Positions 18,806 to 27,564 of a DNA stretch of 64,000 bases are shown piece by piece. The DNA is from Thermoflavifilum sp. (GTDB taxonomy: Bacteria; Bacteroidota; Bacteroidia; Chitinophagales; Chitinophagaceae). Each line of letters begins with the position of its first letter. The stretch's first letter is position 1. The notes under the pieces are model-generated. The model was not told the DNA's origin. It was given only the letters and a program-made list of their open reading frames with translations, and searched no databases. A program made the translations under genes and the position numbers. The DNA lies in the NCBI RefSeq assembly GCF_014961315.1, contig NZ_CP063141.1:2294001-2358000 (forward strand), written 5' to 3'.

Positions 18806-18959
18806 CGATCAGCCATGCGAAGATACATGCAATCTTTGAATTTGTTGGATTCCTTTTCTTATGCATAATTTCCCCATTTACCGATAGCTGCATGCCGTTT
18901 ACCGAAAACAACATACAGGATAATCAGGATTCAAATAGGTTTGCAAGAAATATACAGAC

Positions 18960-19790
18960 ATGCGACATGCATCATCACGTCATTCCGAACCTGAAACCGA
19001 TATGCCCGACTGGATAAAGCAACATCGTTCTGGTCGTCGCTGGGGCGGATTGATTATTTTCATCACGGGTATGTTTTTATTACTGCAACAGTTGCACCTT
19101 CCCATACCTGCATGGATATTGAGCTGGCCCATGTATTTCATTATTCTGGGCGTATTGTTTTTGATCAGCAGCCGTTGCCATAATATGGCAGGCGTGATCT
19201 TTTTACTGGTTGGCGGCTTATTTCTGGCCAGGGATGTACTGGATTTTCCTGCACAGATTTATCCCTATATCTGGCCGGTACTGATCATGCTTATCGGGCT
19301 GATACTGATTTTCAGGCCGCACCGGAAAAATAAATTTTGCCGCCGTCCTTACTGGGAAAAAAATTTCAGGTATGATTGGCAGCATAAAAATGCAGAGGAA
19401 AATCCACAACCAACGTCGCAAAACACGGAACAGTTTGTTGAAGCCATAGATTGGTTTGATACAACCGCTGTGTTTTGTGGCATGCGCAGAAAGATTATAT
19501 CCAAGCATTTCAAAGGAGGCGATGTGGTGAGTTGTTTCGGTGGTGTAGAAATTGATCTTACCCAGGCTGATGTGCAAGGTAAAGCGATTATTGATGCAGC
19601 AGTGGTGTTTGGTGGATTGCGTTTGTTTGTGCCGGCCAGCTGGGATGTGCGTGTGGATATGACCAATGTGATGGGTGGTGTGGATGATCGAAGGGAGGTA
19701 GTGGGCGTGGCGCCTGATCCAAATAAAATTTTATCGCTCACCGGTGCAGTGGTGATGGGAGGGGTAGAAATCAGAAGCTTTCCCACATGA
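18960..19790 (+). CDS. LiaF-like membrane protein (DUF5668 plus C-terminal LiaF domain)
   Basis: 276 aa: a basic cytoplasmic N terminus, four hydrophobic helices (about 28-122), a hydrophilic linker, then a beta-rich C-terminal domain with repeated C-F-G-G-V-E-I-D, V-F-G-G-L-R and V-M-G-G-V-E-I motifs. These F-G-G repeats are the mark of the LiaF/VraT cell-wall-stress response domain. In Firmicutes LiaF inhibits a kinase/regulator pair that answers cell-wall antibiotics. Here the gene opens a tight operon ending in a LytS-type kinase and a LytTR regulator, so a sensory or inhibitory link is plausible. Its stop overlaps the next start by 4 bases. Confidence 0.85.
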   Translation: MRHASSRHSEPETDMPDWIKQHRSGRRWGGLIIFITGMFLLLQQLHLPIPAWILSWPMYFIILGVLFLISSRCHNMAGVIFLLVGGLFLARDVLDFPAQIYPYIWPVLIMLIGLILIFRPHRKNKFCRRPYWEKNFRYDWQHKNAEENPQPTSQNTEQFVEAIDWFDTTAVFCGMRRKIISKHFKGGDVVSCFGGVEIDLTQADVQGKAIIDAAVVFGGLRLFVPASWDVRVDMTNVMGGVDDRREVVGVAPDPNKILSLTGAVVMGGVEIRSFPT

Positions 19791-20197
19791 AAATTGAAAT
19801 GATTGCAGGTAGTCAACATTTCTCATTAAAAGATGCTCCAATGAAATGGTTTATTGCCAAATTGGTTTATCGGATTGTGGTGGGTGACGGCAATCACAAA
19901 GCGCAATTTGAAGAACAACTGCGCTTGATTGCAGCCCATCATCAACATGAAGCCTGCCAGAAAGCACGGCAAATAGGCAAGGCTGAAGAACAACAATTTG
20001 AAAACATTTATCATCAACCCGTTTGCTGGCAGTTCCTGGATGTGAGTGAATTATATCCGGTTGAAGAAATTGAAGACGGTATGGAACTGTATTCACATAT
20101 TGAAGAACCTGATTTTCCGGATAATTATTTGAAGCTGTTAAAGCATAAATCTACCTCAATTGATCTAAACATGATTATTCAAGACGAAGAAACGTAG
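19787..20197 (+). CDS. DUF4288-domain protein
   Basis: 136 aa, soluble, no signal peptide. After about 18 residues comes M-K-W-F-I-A-K-L-V-Y-R-I, then Q-F-E-E-Q-L-R-L-I-A-A, A-R-Q-I-G-K-A-E-E and W-Q-F-L-D-V-S-E-L, the pattern of DUF4288, whose function is unknown. The first ATG overlaps the stop of the LiaF-like gene (ATGA); Met19 is an alternative start that would trim the protein to the domain. The kinase gene follows after 6 bases, so its product probably works with this envelope-stress operon. Confidence 0.8.
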   Translation: MKIEMIAGSQHFSLKDAPMKWFIAKLVYRIVVGDGNHKAQFEEQLRLIAAHHQHEACQKARQIGKAEEQQFENIYHQPVCWQFLDVSELYPVEEIEDGMELYSHIEEPDFPDNYLKLLKHKSTSIDLNMIIQDEET

Positions 20198-20203
20198 TGC
20201 CGT

Positions 20204-21268
20204 ATGGGCATGCTTGGTCATTTGTTCACGCATCCGCATCACAAGAAAGCCGCGCTGCCGGTACTGGTTTATATTTTTATGGGATGGATGATCTGGTCGT
20301 TATTATGCGGATGGATGTTGATGCGATATTATGATTTACCTGTTCAGCTGGCGTTCACCGACAGTGTGCTTTCGCACCTGCTCGCATGGATGATATTGCT
20401 TTTCCTGGCCCGGATCTTATTTTTCTTTTATCCACAGAGTTTTCATTTCTTCATCATTTGTGGTGCCGTGTGTATCAGTGCGGCATTATTTGTCTTCATT
20501 GATGAGTGGTTGCTGCGCATCACCCTGTCGTATTCTTTACTCGATACGTGGTTGCACGAGAGTGAACCGGTGCGTTTTGGATTTATGATCATCATCAGTC
20601 TGGGTGTAGCGATGTTAAGTATGCAACACGCGCGACGTACGGATGAACAGTCGAATCGGATGCGGGAAGAAGAAATTCAGAAACTTGCGCGCGATGCTGA
20701 ATTATATAAATTAGAACAACAATTGCAACCGCATTTTTTGTTTAACTGCCTCAATTCAGTATATGCTTTAATTGGTAAGCATCCCGAACAAGCCAGGGAA
20801 ATGGTGATTCAACTTGCTGACTTTTTACGGGGAACTTTACGCAAGGAACAAAAACCTTTACTCACGCTGGAAGAAGAGCTTAAACAGATTCAACTGTATT
20901 TGAATATCGAAAAAATTCGCTTCGGACAGCGGCTTACCACGGTACTCGATATTGCAGAAGATAGCCTGCAATGTGAGTTGCCTGCTTTGTTGTTACAACC
21001 ACTGCTGGAGAATGCGATTAAATTCGGATTATATGGTCATGCCGATCATGTGGAGATTCGCCTGGAAGCCCAACGTTTAGCAAATCGGCTTGCTATCTCC
21101 ATCAGCAATCCTTTCGATGCATCCTTGCTCGATCATTCGGGAACGGGCTTTGGTTTAAAATCGGTGAGTCGCAGGTTGTATTTGATTTATGGCATGGCCG
21201 ACCTGGTAAAAATTCAATCCACCGACCATTTGTTTCGTGTAACCTGTTTCATACCCCAACGCACATGA
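20204..21268 (+). CDS. LytS-type sensor histidine kinase
   Basis: 354 aa with four membrane helices (about 18-40, 55-77, 81-103, 124-141), a short coiled coil and the His_kinase domain of the LytS/YehU family. The phospho-acceptor is His177 in Q-L-Q-P-H-F-L-F-N, followed by a HATPase with E-N-A-I-K-F-G and G-T-G-F-G-L-K-S boxes. There is no extracytoplasmic sensor domain, so it may read the membrane itself or a partner such as the LiaF-like protein. Its TGA overlaps the ATG of the response regulator, so the two are translationally coupled and form a pair. Confidence 0.93.
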   Translation: MGMLGHLFTHPHHKKAALPVLVYIFMGWMIWSLLCGWMLMRYYDLPVQLAFTDSVLSHLLAWMILLFLARILFFFYPQSFHFFIICGAVCISAALFVFIDEWLLRITLSYSLLDTWLHESEPVRFGFMIIISLGVAMLSMQHARRTDEQSNRMREEEIQKLARDAELYKLEQQLQPHFLFNCLNSVYALIGKHPEQAREMVIQLADFLRGTLRKEQKPLLTLEEELKQIQLYLNIEKIRFGQRLTTVLDIAEDSLQCELPALLLQPLLENAIKFGLYGHADHVEIRLEAQRLANRLAISISNPFDASLLDHSGTGFGLKSVSRRLYLIYGMADLVKIQSTDHLFRVTCFIPQRT

Positions 21269-21996
21269 AGCATGTGATTATCATTGACGATGAACAACTC
21301 GCAAGAGACATTATTCTGGAATATCTTGAAGATTATCCTGATTGTGAAGTTATTGCCCAGTGTGAAAACGGCTTTGAAGGATGGAAAGCCATTCAGACGC
21401 ACCATCCCGATCTGGTATTTCTGGATATTCAGATGCCGCATCTGAATGGCTTTGAAATGCTGGAACTCTGCGAAACCCCTCCGCCAGTAATTTTTACCAC
21501 GGCTTACGATGAGTATGCCATCCATGCTTTCGAAGCCAATGCACTCGATTATTTGCTCAAGCCCTTTTCAAAGCAGCGCTTTCAGAAGGCCATGGAAAAA
21601 TGGCAAAAGCAGCTCATGCAACCTGTTGCCCGATCGCAATCGTGGCTTGCAGGCAGTTATCATTCGCCCCTCCAGCGTATTGTGGTGAAAAAATCAGATC
21701 AGGTTAAAATCATTCCTGTTTCCACTATCTGGTATCTGGAAGCTGCAGATGATTATGTAAAGATTTATACCGCTGATGGATATTATTTGAAGAATGCCAC
21801 GATGCAATATTACGAGGATCATTTGCCCGCCGATCAGTTTGTTCGTGTGCATCGATCTTATATCGTGGCCATTGCTCAAATCACAGGCATTCATGTTTCT
21901 GAAAAAGAAGGACAGTTCATACAGCTGGTATCAGGAAAACAGATTCCTGTAAGCCGCAGTGGATATCAGCGGATCAAACAATTGTTTGATATGTAG
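21265..21996 (+). CDS. LytTR-family response regulator
   Basis: 243 aa. The receiver domain (about 2-118) has I-D-D-E, phospho-acceptor Asp54 in F-L-D-I-Q-M-P, and L-K-P-F. The C-terminal LytTR DNA-binding domain (about 135-240) has Y-L-E-A-A-D-D-Y-V-K-I and F-V-R-V-H-R-S-Y-I-V. Such regulators bind direct repeats upstream of their targets. It is the last gene of the LiaF-like/DUF4288/LytS/LytR operon. The gap that follows carries hairpins and a dispersed repeat. Confidence 0.94.
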   Translation: MKHVIIIDDEQLARDIILEYLEDYPDCEVIAQCENGFEGWKAIQTHHPDLVFLDIQMPHLNGFEMLELCETPPPVIFTTAYDEYAIHAFEANALDYLLKPFSKQRFQKAMEKWQKQLMQPVARSQSWLAGSYHSPLQRIVVKKSDQVKIIPVSTIWYLEAADDYVKIYTADGYYLKNATMQYYEDHLPADQFVRVHRSYIVAIAQITGIHVSEKEGQFIQLVSGKQIPVSRSGYQRIKQLFDM

Positions 21997-22030
21997 ATGG
22001 ACGGTGATGGGATACGCATCCTCACCCTGT

Positions 22031-22335
22031 ATTCCTCTCCCTGGAAAGGAGAGGGAATAAAAAAGACAATGAGAAAAAACCTGCTCAATGATTCATGCTC
22101 GTCCTTGTTTAGAGCCGGGGTCGGAATGACGATACAAATTGAATAATGAGGAATACCCCACCACCGTCTCTATCCTGAGCGTAGCGAAGGATCTGCTGAA
22201 CCAAGTACACTTTATTCAGGAGATTCCTCCCCGGCTCGGCCGGGGTCGGAATGACGATACCGTTACTCGGCAGAACCCTGCCTGCCGGCAGGCAGGCTCC
22301 GCACAGGATACTCACGATGGGGATGACGGAAGGAA
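22031..22335. repeat. Intergenic repeat block R1 with hairpins
   Basis: The 374-base gap between two convergent genes holds no gene. At 22031-22058 a near-perfect inverted repeat (ATTCCTCTCC with GGAGAGGGAAT) forms a hairpin without a T-run. At 22125-22194 lies a 70-base module running from AATGACGATAC to GAAGGATCT, which recurs in R2 (44498-44573) and inverted in R3 (48982-49053). Further in come CCCGGCTCGGCCGGGG and the palindrome CCTGCCTGCCGGCAGGCAGG. Short open frames here are by-products of the repeat. Confidence 0.8.
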
Positions 22336-22370
22336 AGTATGTTCAATTGCTCAACGCCTTCCTTTGCTTT

Positions 22371-22982
22371 CTACTTATCCGCTCGATTTTTTCGATGCGC
22401 GGGTTGTGTATTGGGGTGCTTGGTTTCCTGTGTGTAGAGGTGAATAGCTTCACTGATTTTGCGCATGGCGGTAGCCAGGTGATTATCGATGGTATTCACA
22501 GAGATATGGAGAATTTCCGCAACTTCTTTATTCCTGAAACCTTCTTCCCGAATCATCTTGAATACCAGTTTACATTTCGGTGGAAGTTGTTCAATTGCCT
22601 GCTGGATGCGGGCAATCATTTCCGACGAAATCAACAGTTGTGCAGGATCGGGTGCAAGCGGTGCCAGACGGATATCAATATCTTCCCACGACACAGTTTG
22701 TATTCTCTTTCGCTGCTGAAGAAAATTAAGCGCGGCATTGCGTACTGAGGTAAATACATAAACCTTCAGGTTTCTCACTTTTCGTATGCGTTCTCCTTTT
22801 TGCCAGATGCGCATGAGCACATCATAAACCAGCTCCTTCGCATCCTCTTCACCCTGCACCCAGTGTAAACAAAACCGAAATGCGGGTACATAAAAATGTT
22901 TTTTCAGGAAACGATAAGCTCCTTCCGCATCATGCTGTTCCCAGAAGCGCAAATATTCAATTAGAATGTCATCGTGCATCAT
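22371..22982 (-). CDS. ECF RNA polymerase sigma factor
   Basis: 203 aa with sigma region 2 (about 25-95; Y-R-F-L-K-K-H-F then D-A-K-E-L-V-Y-D-V-L-M-R-I-W) and region 4 (about 125-180; I-E-Q-L-P-P-K-C-K-L-V-F then N-K-E-V-A-E-I-L-H-I-S-V-N-T-I-D-N-H). This is the Bacteroidota group paired with FecR anti-sigma factors. Its gene is divergent from the FecR gene, 114 bases apart, instead of upstream on the same strand as is more usual. It should direct transcription of susC1-susD1 when released. The C-terminal tail after region 4 is hydrophilic and Lys/Arg-rich. Confidence 0.92.
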   Translation of the reverse strand: MMHDDILIEYLRFWEQHDAEGAYRFLKKHFYVPAFRFCLHWVQGEEDAKELVYDVLMRIWQKGERIRKVRNLKVYVFTSVRNAALNFLQQRKRIQTVSWEDIDIRLAPLAPDPAQLLISSEMIARIQQAIEQLPPKCKLVFKMIREEGFRNKEVAEILHISVNTIDNHLATAMRKISEAIHLYTQETKHPNTQPAHRKNRADK

Positions 22983-23005
22983 GGAGTAGTAGTGGGCTGT
23001 TTTCT

Positions 23006-23037
23006 CAAAGTGAAATTAAAATTTTTTTAAAACACAA
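23006..23037 (-). promoter_or_regulatory. Candidate promoter of the ECF sigma gene
   Basis: On the minus strand a TTG (23037-23035) is followed after 21 bases by TCACTTTG (23013-23006), one mismatch from TAnnTTTG, ending 23 bases before the sigma-factor ATG. Motif match only. Confidence 0.3.
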
Positions 23038-23096
23038 TAGTAGAATCCCCGATTTTTTTTGTCTATATAAGAAACGGAATTATTCATTGCACGTTC

Positions 23097-24185
23097 ATGA
23101 TGGAGGAGCGTATCTGGATATTGATTGGAAAGAAATTTTCTTCTTCGCTTACAGAAGCGGAAGAAGAGGAATTAAACAATTTGTTGCCACAATATCCGGA
23201 GGCACAGTACACGATGGAAGTGCTACAGTCATGCTGGCGGGTACGTGAGTCTGAATCGATGCGTGAAATTCCCGAGGACGACGATGTCGATATTTTCATG
23301 AACAGACTTGCGCGTGCCAGAAAGTTTCCGGCTATCGACTGGATAGGCCTGGCGATCATCAGCGCATTGCTTGCCCTCGGAATATGGATTTACCGGGATG
23401 TGGTGGTTCCATTATCCCGTACAACAGCAACAATAGCCACAACCACCGGTAACAATCAAATCATCACACGTTATGGCTCGCGTACCCACGTGGTGTTGCC
23501 CGACGGCAGCGAGGTCTGGCTTAATGCAGGATCGACATTAAGCTATGCCGAGAATTTTGCCATGACCGATGAGCGTGAAGTATATCTGCAGGGGGAGGCT
23601 TATTTTGATGTCCATCACGATAAAACGCATCCTTTTGTGATTCATACGACCGATATGGACATTCGCGATCTGGGTACGGTATTTAATGTGAAGGCATATC
23701 CTGATGATCCAACCACAGAAGCTACTTTAATTTCAGGGGCTATTGAAATTATCCTGAGGCAAAATGATCAGCATGTGTTGCTGAAACCACGTGAAAAGCT
23801 CATCTGGTACAGGTCAAAAGACAGTGTAGCATTTCACTCTACCCCGATGACCGATTCTTTGCAGCATCCCCGGCAATATATTGTTCAGGATATACATCTT
23901 GATCGGAAATATAAACTTTATCCGGAGACTGCATGGATGGAAAATAAATTGATTTTTGAAAATGAATCATTTGCTGAGCTCGCCAGGGAGATGGAGCGAC
24001 GTTACGCCGTGCAGATCAATATCTGCTGTGAGGATATTGCACAAACGCCGCTCACCGGCTCATTTACCGATGAAACGCTGCAGCAGGCACTCGATGAACT
24101 GAGACTTATCACCCATTTTACTTATCAAATCAAGGATCATGAAGTATTCATCAACCATGAAACACAATACGATGCGAATAGATAG
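23097..24185 (+). CDS. FecR-family anti-sigma factor
   Basis: 362 aa. A short cytoplasmic N-terminal sigma-binding region (about 1-75) is followed by one membrane helix (about 82-99), the periplasmic FecR domain (about 125-235, with L-P-D-G-S-E-V-W-L-N-A-G-S and G-E-A-Y-F-D-V) and a C-terminal DUF4974 domain (about 285-355, with L-T-G-S-F-T-D-E-T-L). It relays the state of a TonB-linked outer-membrane transporter to the divergent sigma factor. susC1, with the matching STN signalling domain, starts 105 bases downstream, past a strong hairpin. Confidence 0.93.
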   Translation: MMEERIWILIGKKFSSSLTEAEEEELNNLLPQYPEAQYTMEVLQSCWRVRESESMREIPEDDDVDIFMNRLARARKFPAIDWIGLAIISALLALGIWIYRDVVVPLSRTTATIATTTGNNQIITRYGSRTHVVLPDGSEVWLNAGSTLSYAENFAMTDEREVYLQGEAYFDVHHDKTHPFVIHTTDMDIRDLGTVFNVKAYPDDPTTEATLISGAIEIILRQNDQHVLLKPREKLIWYRSKDSVAFHSTPMTDSLQHPRQYIVQDIHLDRKYKLYPETAWMENKLIFENESFAELAREMERRYAVQINICCEDIAQTPLTGSFTDETLQQALDELRLITHFTYQIKDHEVFINHETQYDANR

Positions 24186-24196
24186 TAGTTGAAAAA

Positions 24197-24224
24197 AACA
24201 GGGAATGTGGAAACATCCCCTGTT
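24197..24224. other. Strong hairpin between fecR and susC1
   Basis: Twelve-base arms (ACAGGGAATGT extended by one A-T pair) pair with one A-C mismatch across a GGAA tetraloop. A seven-A run precedes it, so on the minus strand it has the form of an intrinsic terminator. On the plus strand there is no T-run. It may block antisense transcription, or act as an mRNA end or stability element that separates regulator from transporter expression. Confidence 0.6.
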
Positions 24225-24290
24225 GCAAGCATTGAACCCATCCATAACGGACAGGTATATGATTATTTAACCAATAAACAATACTAAGGT

Positions 24291-27200
24291 ATGAAAACTT
24301 ATGCATACAATCCTCTTTTATTTTCCAGACTATGGGAAAAAATTTCACTAATCATGCGAATAACTACGGTGTTGATGCTGGTTGTGTTTCTTCAGGTATC
24401 TGCGAGGAGCTATTCGCAAAACGAGCGTACATTCAATTTTGATTTTAATTCCATTCGTTTAGGCAAAGCGCTCAGCCTCATAGAAAAGCAGAGCCAGTAT
24501 CGTTTTCTGTACAACAACAGGGTCGTAGAGGCCAATCATCATGTGAATCTACAGGTAAAAGATGCTTCTCTTGATGAAGTATTGCATCAGATTATTCCTG
24601 AAGGATTAACGTATCAAATCCTGCCCAATCATGTCGTAGTCATTGTACCGGCCGGCGAGCAGGTGGAGGTGATCCGGATTACCGGGGTGGTGCGCGATAG
24701 CCTGGGCAATCCACTGGCAGGAGTAACCATAAAATTGAAAGGCACCAATACCGGAACGGTAACCGATGCCCAGGGGCGTTTCAGCATTGAGGTGCCCGAT
24801 CAGCAAGCCGTATTGGTATTTACCTACGTAGGATACCAGACGCAGGAAGTTCCGGTAAGTCAATACGCCAGTGGTCAGGAACTAACCATCACCTTGCATC
24901 AAATGGCCAGCGCATTGAATGAATTGGTAGTGGTGGGTTATGGTACACAAAGGAGGAGTGATATAACTAATGCCGTAACTACCATAGATAGTAAAGACTT
25001 TTTGAAAGGTGCATATAATTCTCCACTCCAGTTGATTGAGGGCGAAATACCGGGGGTCGTAGTCTCAAATGTAGCGACTGCTGATCCGAATCAGTCAGCC
25101 AGTGTACAGATTAGAGGTGCTGCATCAATTTCGGCAGGGAACGGACCTTTAATTGTAATCGATGGAATACCAGGAGGAGACTTAAGAACCATCTCCTATC
25201 AAGATATCGCTTCAATATCCGTATTGCGGGATGCAGCAGCATCGGCAATATATGGCTCCAGGGGTGCAAACGGAGTAATTCTGATTCAAACAAAGAAAGG
25301 ACAGGCGGGGCCAGTAACGGTAAGTTATGATGGTTATGTTGACCACGATGGTATTGCTGCGAAGCCAGATATTTTATCCCCTCAAGAATTTCTTGATCAC
25401 AAACGGGATGCCGATTACGGTGCAAGGACCGATTGGTATGATGCCTTAATTCGCAAAAATAATATTGGTCAGAATCACTATGTATCGGTTTCAGGCGGGT
25501 CAGAAAACTCAGTATTCAGATTATCCGGTAATTATTTGACAAAGGAGGCTATTGATATTGCTTCTTTCCGGAAGGAATATGGACTTACCGGAAGTTTTCA
25601 GCAAAAAGCATTGAATGATCTTATAGAATTTAATGAAAATTTATTTTACAGGATTACCCAGGAAGAATATACCAATTATGACGCATTTAAGATGGCGGTG
25701 AAGCTAAATCCCACATTACCCATTATGGATCCAAATAATCCCACGGAATACAATACACTTTATGGCTATGATACATACAATCCGGTACAGGATCTAAAGA
25801 CAAGAGAAAATGGTGCTGACCATAGCTATTCTGCAATCGACTTACGTATCAAATTAAATATACTTAAGAACTTAAATACCGAAGTTAGCTTATCCCGCCA
25901 GGGACATGATAGGCTGGGAAGATTTTATTCTAACTCTCATTCAGCAGAATCAATTCAGAATGATAGAACAGGAAGAGCTGATTTAAGTGATGAGAAATGG
26001 ACCGATTATACTTTTGAATGGTTGGGTAACTACAATTTCCATAAAAATAAACATGATTTACAATTACTTGGCGGGTATTCTTACCAGGAATTTAATGATC
26101 AAGGATTCTCAGCAGAGAATATGGATTTCCCGTCGGATGCTTTTAGTTATAACAACCTTGGTGCAGGCAGCTGGAATCTGGAGCAGGGTAGATTAGGAAT
26201 GTCGTCCTGGAAAAGTAAAGAAAAAACCATTGCCTTTCTTGCTCGCGCAAATTATAATTTTAATAATACTTATTATTTATCGGGCTCAATACGTCATGAA
26301 GGTAACACGAAGTTTGGGCCCAATAACAAGTGGGGAAACTTTCCCTCCATATCTGCTGCATGGCGTTTGTCTAAACTATCCTTTATACAGGATATCCGGC
26401 AGATTAATGATTTAAAAATTAGATTGTCGTATGGTGTAACTGGTAGGTCTGGATTTCCACGTTACACAGCATTAGCACGGTATACAGGATATGGGATGTA
26501 TCCCAATGAACAGGGTGAATGGATAAGGGTATATGGCCCGGCCAACAACTACAATCCCGATCTGAGATGGGAAAAAGCAATTTCCTATGATCTGGGCATT
26601 GATGCCTTGTTATTTAATCAACGAGTAAACTTAAGCGTGGATGGATTTATTAGAGAAAGTAAGGATTTACTCTCCAATTACGATGTACCTGTAGGTACTT
26701 ACGTTTGGGATCAAATGTTCGTCAATGTGGGAACCACCGTCTCAAAAGGAGTTGAGTTGCTGGCAAACGTGAATGTGATTAACAATGCTCATTTTCAATA
26801 TGCAGCTAATTTAAGTGCTTCGTATACTAGGGCCAATCTTAAATCATGGTCTAATCAACAATTTCATCTTCAATATCAGGATCTTGCATTCTTACCTTCA
26901 CCAGGAAATCCTGGCTATGCATATCGATTGGAAGAAGGAACTGAAATCGGAAGTTTTTATGGATATCGATATGCCGGCGTGGATGAAAATGGAAACATAC
27001 TGGTATGGAAAAATGGAGTTAAAGGGTCTGAAAAGATTAAGGCAACGGGAGAAGCAAATGCCGACAGAGATAGGACTTATATCGGCCATGGCTTTCCCAG
27101 ATATGAACTGGGATTTGGAAATAATATAAGTTATAAACGGTTTAACTTGTTTTTATTCTTCCATGGAAGGTTTGATTATCAGATCCTGAATTTATATCAA

Positions 27201-27548
27201 ATGTACTTTGGTTTGCAAGCAGAACCTAATGTGAACTTATTAAAGGACGCATATACAAAGAATGGTCAGATTAAGTCGGGTAAAGTAATTTGTGACTACT
27301 TCCTTGAAAATGGCAGTTACTTGAAACTTGCAAACCTCAGCTTAAGCTATTCTCCGAAAATACACATTCCTCATGTGAACAGTTTTCGTATTTACGGAAC
27401 TGTACGGAATGTATTTACTATTACAAAATACACCGGACTCGATCCTGAATCGGTGAATGTAACTGGATTAACACCAGGTTATGGTGATCTTGATGTATAT
27501 CCCACAACCCGCACATTTACCTTAGGATTAAATTTTATTCTTAAATAA
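24291..27548 (+). CDS. SusC/RagA TonB-dependent outer-membrane transporter with STN domain
   Basis: 1085 aa. A signal peptide (about 1-42), an STN domain (about 47-120, typical of transducers that signal to FecR), a carboxypeptidase-regulatory-like beta domain (about 128-205, I-T-G-V-V-R-D then G-Y-Q-T), the SusC plug starting at L-N-E-L-V-V-V-G-Y-G-T-Q (about 209), and the beta barrel ending in the aromatic-rich T-F-T-L-G-L-N-F. It imports an oligosaccharide or similar ligand bound by SusD, powered by TonB. The STN domain plus the ECF sigma and FecR genes just upstream form a closed cell-surface signalling unit. The substrate is not shown by sequence. Confidence 0.95.
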   Translation: MKTYAYNPLLFSRLWEKISLIMRITTVLMLVVFLQVSARSYSQNERTFNFDFNSIRLGKALSLIEKQSQYRFLYNNRVVEANHHVNLQVKDASLDEVLHQIIPEGLTYQILPNHVVVIVPAGEQVEVIRITGVVRDSLGNPLAGVTIKLKGTNTGTVTDAQGRFSIEVPDQQAVLVFTYVGYQTQEVPVSQYASGQELTITLHQMASALNELVVVGYGTQRRSDITNAVTTIDSKDFLKGAYNSPLQLIEGEIPGVVVSNVATADPNQSASVQIRGAASISAGNGPLIVIDGIPGGDLRTISYQDIASISVLRDAAASAIYGSRGANGVILIQTKKGQAGPVTVSYDGYVDHDGIAAKPDILSPQEFLDHKRDADYGARTDWYDALIRKNNIGQNHYVSVSGGSENSVFRLSGNYLTKEAIDIASFRKEYGLTGSFQQKALNDLIEFNENLFYRITQEEYTNYDAFKMAVKLNPTLPIMDPNNPTEYNTLYGYDTYNPVQDLKTRENGADHSYSAIDLRIKLNILKNLNTEVSLSRQGHDRLGRFYSNSHSAESIQNDRTGRADLSDEKWTDYTFEWLGNYNFHKNKHDLQLLGGYSYQEFNDQGFSAENMDFPSDAFSYNNLGAGSWNLEQGRLGMSSWKSKEKTIAFLARANYNFNNTYYLSGSIRHEGNTKFGPNNKWGNFPSISAAWRLSKLSFIQDIRQINDLKIRLSYGVTGRSGFPRYTALARYTGYGMYPNEQGEWIRVYGPANNYNPDLRWEKAISYDLGIDALLFNQRVNLSVDGFIRESKDLLSNYDVPVGTYVWDQMFVNVGTTVSKGVELLANVNVINNAHFQYAANLSASYTRANLKSWSNQQFHLQYQDLAFLPSPGNPGYAYRLEEGTEIGSFYGYRYAGVDENGNILVWKNGVKGSEKIKATGEANADRDRTYIGHGFPRYELGFGNNISYKRFNLFLFFHGRFDYQILNLYQMYFGLQAEPNVNLLKDAYTKNGQIKSGKVICDYFLENGSYLKLANLSLSYSPKIHIPHVNSFRIYGTVRNVFTITKYTGLDPESVNVTGLTPGYGDLDVYPTTRTFTLGLNFILK

Positions 27549-27564
27549 TCAAAAACATTAGCTC

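Noticed and set aside
18609..18914. A 101-codon open frame on the minus strand
   Set aside because: It runs straight through tRNA-Ser and shows no protein family features; it is a by-product of the tRNA.
22031..22058. Terminator of the LytTR operon
   Set aside because: The stem is good but it is followed by an A-run, not a T-run, on the plus strand; kept only as part of the repeat block.
22139..22447. Short open frames in the gap after the LytTR gene
   Set aside because: They are built from the dispersed repeat and the antisense of the sigma gene.
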